From the NCBI GenBank assembly GCA_026122225.1, contig JANEZZ010000806.1, positions 529,501 through 593,500 of the forward strand: a DNA stretch of 64,000 nt, in the 5' to 3' direction. This document shows positions 63,060 through 64,000 of this stretch, piece after piece (within the stretch, counting starts at the first letter, position 1; each line of letters opens with the position of its first letter). The stretch comes from Heloderma charlesbogerti (lineage: Eukaryota > Chordata > Lepidosauria > Squamata > Helodermatidae). The notes under the pieces are model-generated. The model did no database searches, was not told where the DNA came from, and was given only the letters and a program-made list of their open reading frames with translations. The position numbers and the translations under genes are program-made.

Positions 63060-64000
63060 GCTGGAAATGGGTAGGGATATACGGGCTGTGTAAAATCCAC
63101 TCTGTCTGTGTTTCGTGGATTGTCAGGTGCCTTTCGTTCCATCATCTGCCCACAGACAGATGCAAATATTTTTTTCATCATGTTGAAAAAATTACATAAA
63201 TATTTACGTAAGTATTTACATAATTCACCTCAGTACGTAACATTCAGTGTATTGTCCCCCATTCCATTCAACGTTTCCTTAGCTTAGTACGTATTTTTCT
63301 ACGGATTTATATGCATAAATTTTGGGAAAGTAAAAAGTCATCTGAAAGTCCATGGACTCTGCCCGGCCTGAGGGGGGCGCTCCACAGTAGAGGTTGGATT
63401 TTTAGGAATCTGAGCTCATTTTAATCCATCTCAAATTTCTCCAGCATTCCTAGAAATAGAGCAGAACTAACATAACTGTGGATGTCCAACGAGCGAAAGT
63501 GGACTTGACAGAATTGCCCACCCCTAGCTTAGGCTGTATATGGGACCTTTTAAACAAAAAGACTCCAGCTGCATGTAACATCACCTGGGAAAGTGCTTTC
63601 ACAAAGTAGCATCTTGTTTACTTTTTTTCTTGCCTGAAGCACAGGAAGATCCAACCTGAGACTACCACCAGTACTCTACAGTGCCAAATAAAACATGACA
63701 CCATACCATACCAAACTTGCCCACACAAAATTCCCTGCAGAAACAGAAAACCTGGGAGGGTTAAGAGTATTTTGGCTATACTCTTCTGTAATGATTTTCT
63801 GCCTTGCCAGAAAGACTTATGTTTTGAAAAGAATCACATTTTACTTTACATCTCCTTTTCCCCCCTTAATAGAAAACAGACATTGGATTGTACCTGAAAA
63901 TAAAGAGGCGGGGAGAATTCTGAGATATCTGCAGGCATTTAAGGACATGTGTGTAGGATTTAGACAAATGCTGAGCCAAGAACATAAACCATCAATGAAA
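63060..64000. other. Unique or decayed repeat sequence
   Basis: TAGGGATATACGGG at 63072 and CACCCCTA at 63518-63525 could be the decayed ends of a TAGGGATG-type element with a TACATAAATATTTACGTAAG palindromic core near 63190-63225, but the flanking 8-mers do not match. The rest is unique. Confidence 0.3.

Noticed and set aside
63072..63525. Tenth TAGGGATG element
   Set aside because: The end sequences are only approximate and the flanking 8-mers (GAAATGGG and GCTTAGGC) do not match; kept only as a possible decayed relative.

Overview
The window is vertebrate nuclear DNA from a squamate reptile, and I see no host protein-coding exon, rRNA or true tRNA gene in it. The strongest evidence for the organism is a well-preserved Sauria SINE (tRNA-like head, BovB-type tail, 12-bp target duplication), together with a BovB LINE tail, an L2-clade LINE with an (AAAT)n end, CR1 tails and several MITE families. 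No long open frame belongs to a recognisable cellular gene. The coding stretches that can be identified are broken parts of LINEs and of one Ty3/Gypsy retrotransposon. The segment is intergenic or deep intronic.

Layout: 1-6 kb holds old LINE/SINE debris and the Sauria SINE. 6-16 kb holds three TAGGGATG-ended hAT-like elements (6.1, 12-13.4 and 15.1-15.8 kb), the middle one carrying a solo Gypsy LTR, plus a 220-bp CAGT-ended hAT MITE and other MITEs. 16-28 kb is mostly unique sequence with scattered SINEs, LINE tails and palindromic MITEs. 28.2-34.3 kb is a dense nest: a CAGGGGTG-type hAT copy, two full TAGGGATG elements, then a 5'-truncated Gypsy chromovirus on the minus strand split by a third TAGGGATG element and cut at its upstream end by a fourth. 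36.2-41.4 kb is poor in repeats. 42-45.4 kb has two more DNA-transposon copies and a LINE tail. 45.7-49.7 kb is a nearly full L2 LINE sitting inside a foldback and itself interrupted by a 972-bp TAGGGATG element. 49.8-50.8 kb is a truncated CR1. 51-64 kb is mostly unique sequence with SINEs, a second CAGT-ended hAT MITE, another hAT-like element and an unclassified repeat that also occurs at 27 kb.

The most unusual content is the TAGGGATG family: nine copies, 8-bp target duplications (five perfect, three 7/8, one copy truncated), and no transposase frame. The larger copies contain palindromes nested inside palindromes, and nearly all copies carry outward-facing matches to a vertebrate 5' splice site near their ends. 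Nesting relations give relative ages: a Gypsy LTR lies inside one family member, while two other members lie inside a Gypsy copy, so the two groups were mobile over overlapping periods. A second theme is a group of MITEs of different internal sequence that share a GGGCACAATCCTATG-like end and TAA/TTA target sites, as expected for PIF/Harbinger mobilisation.
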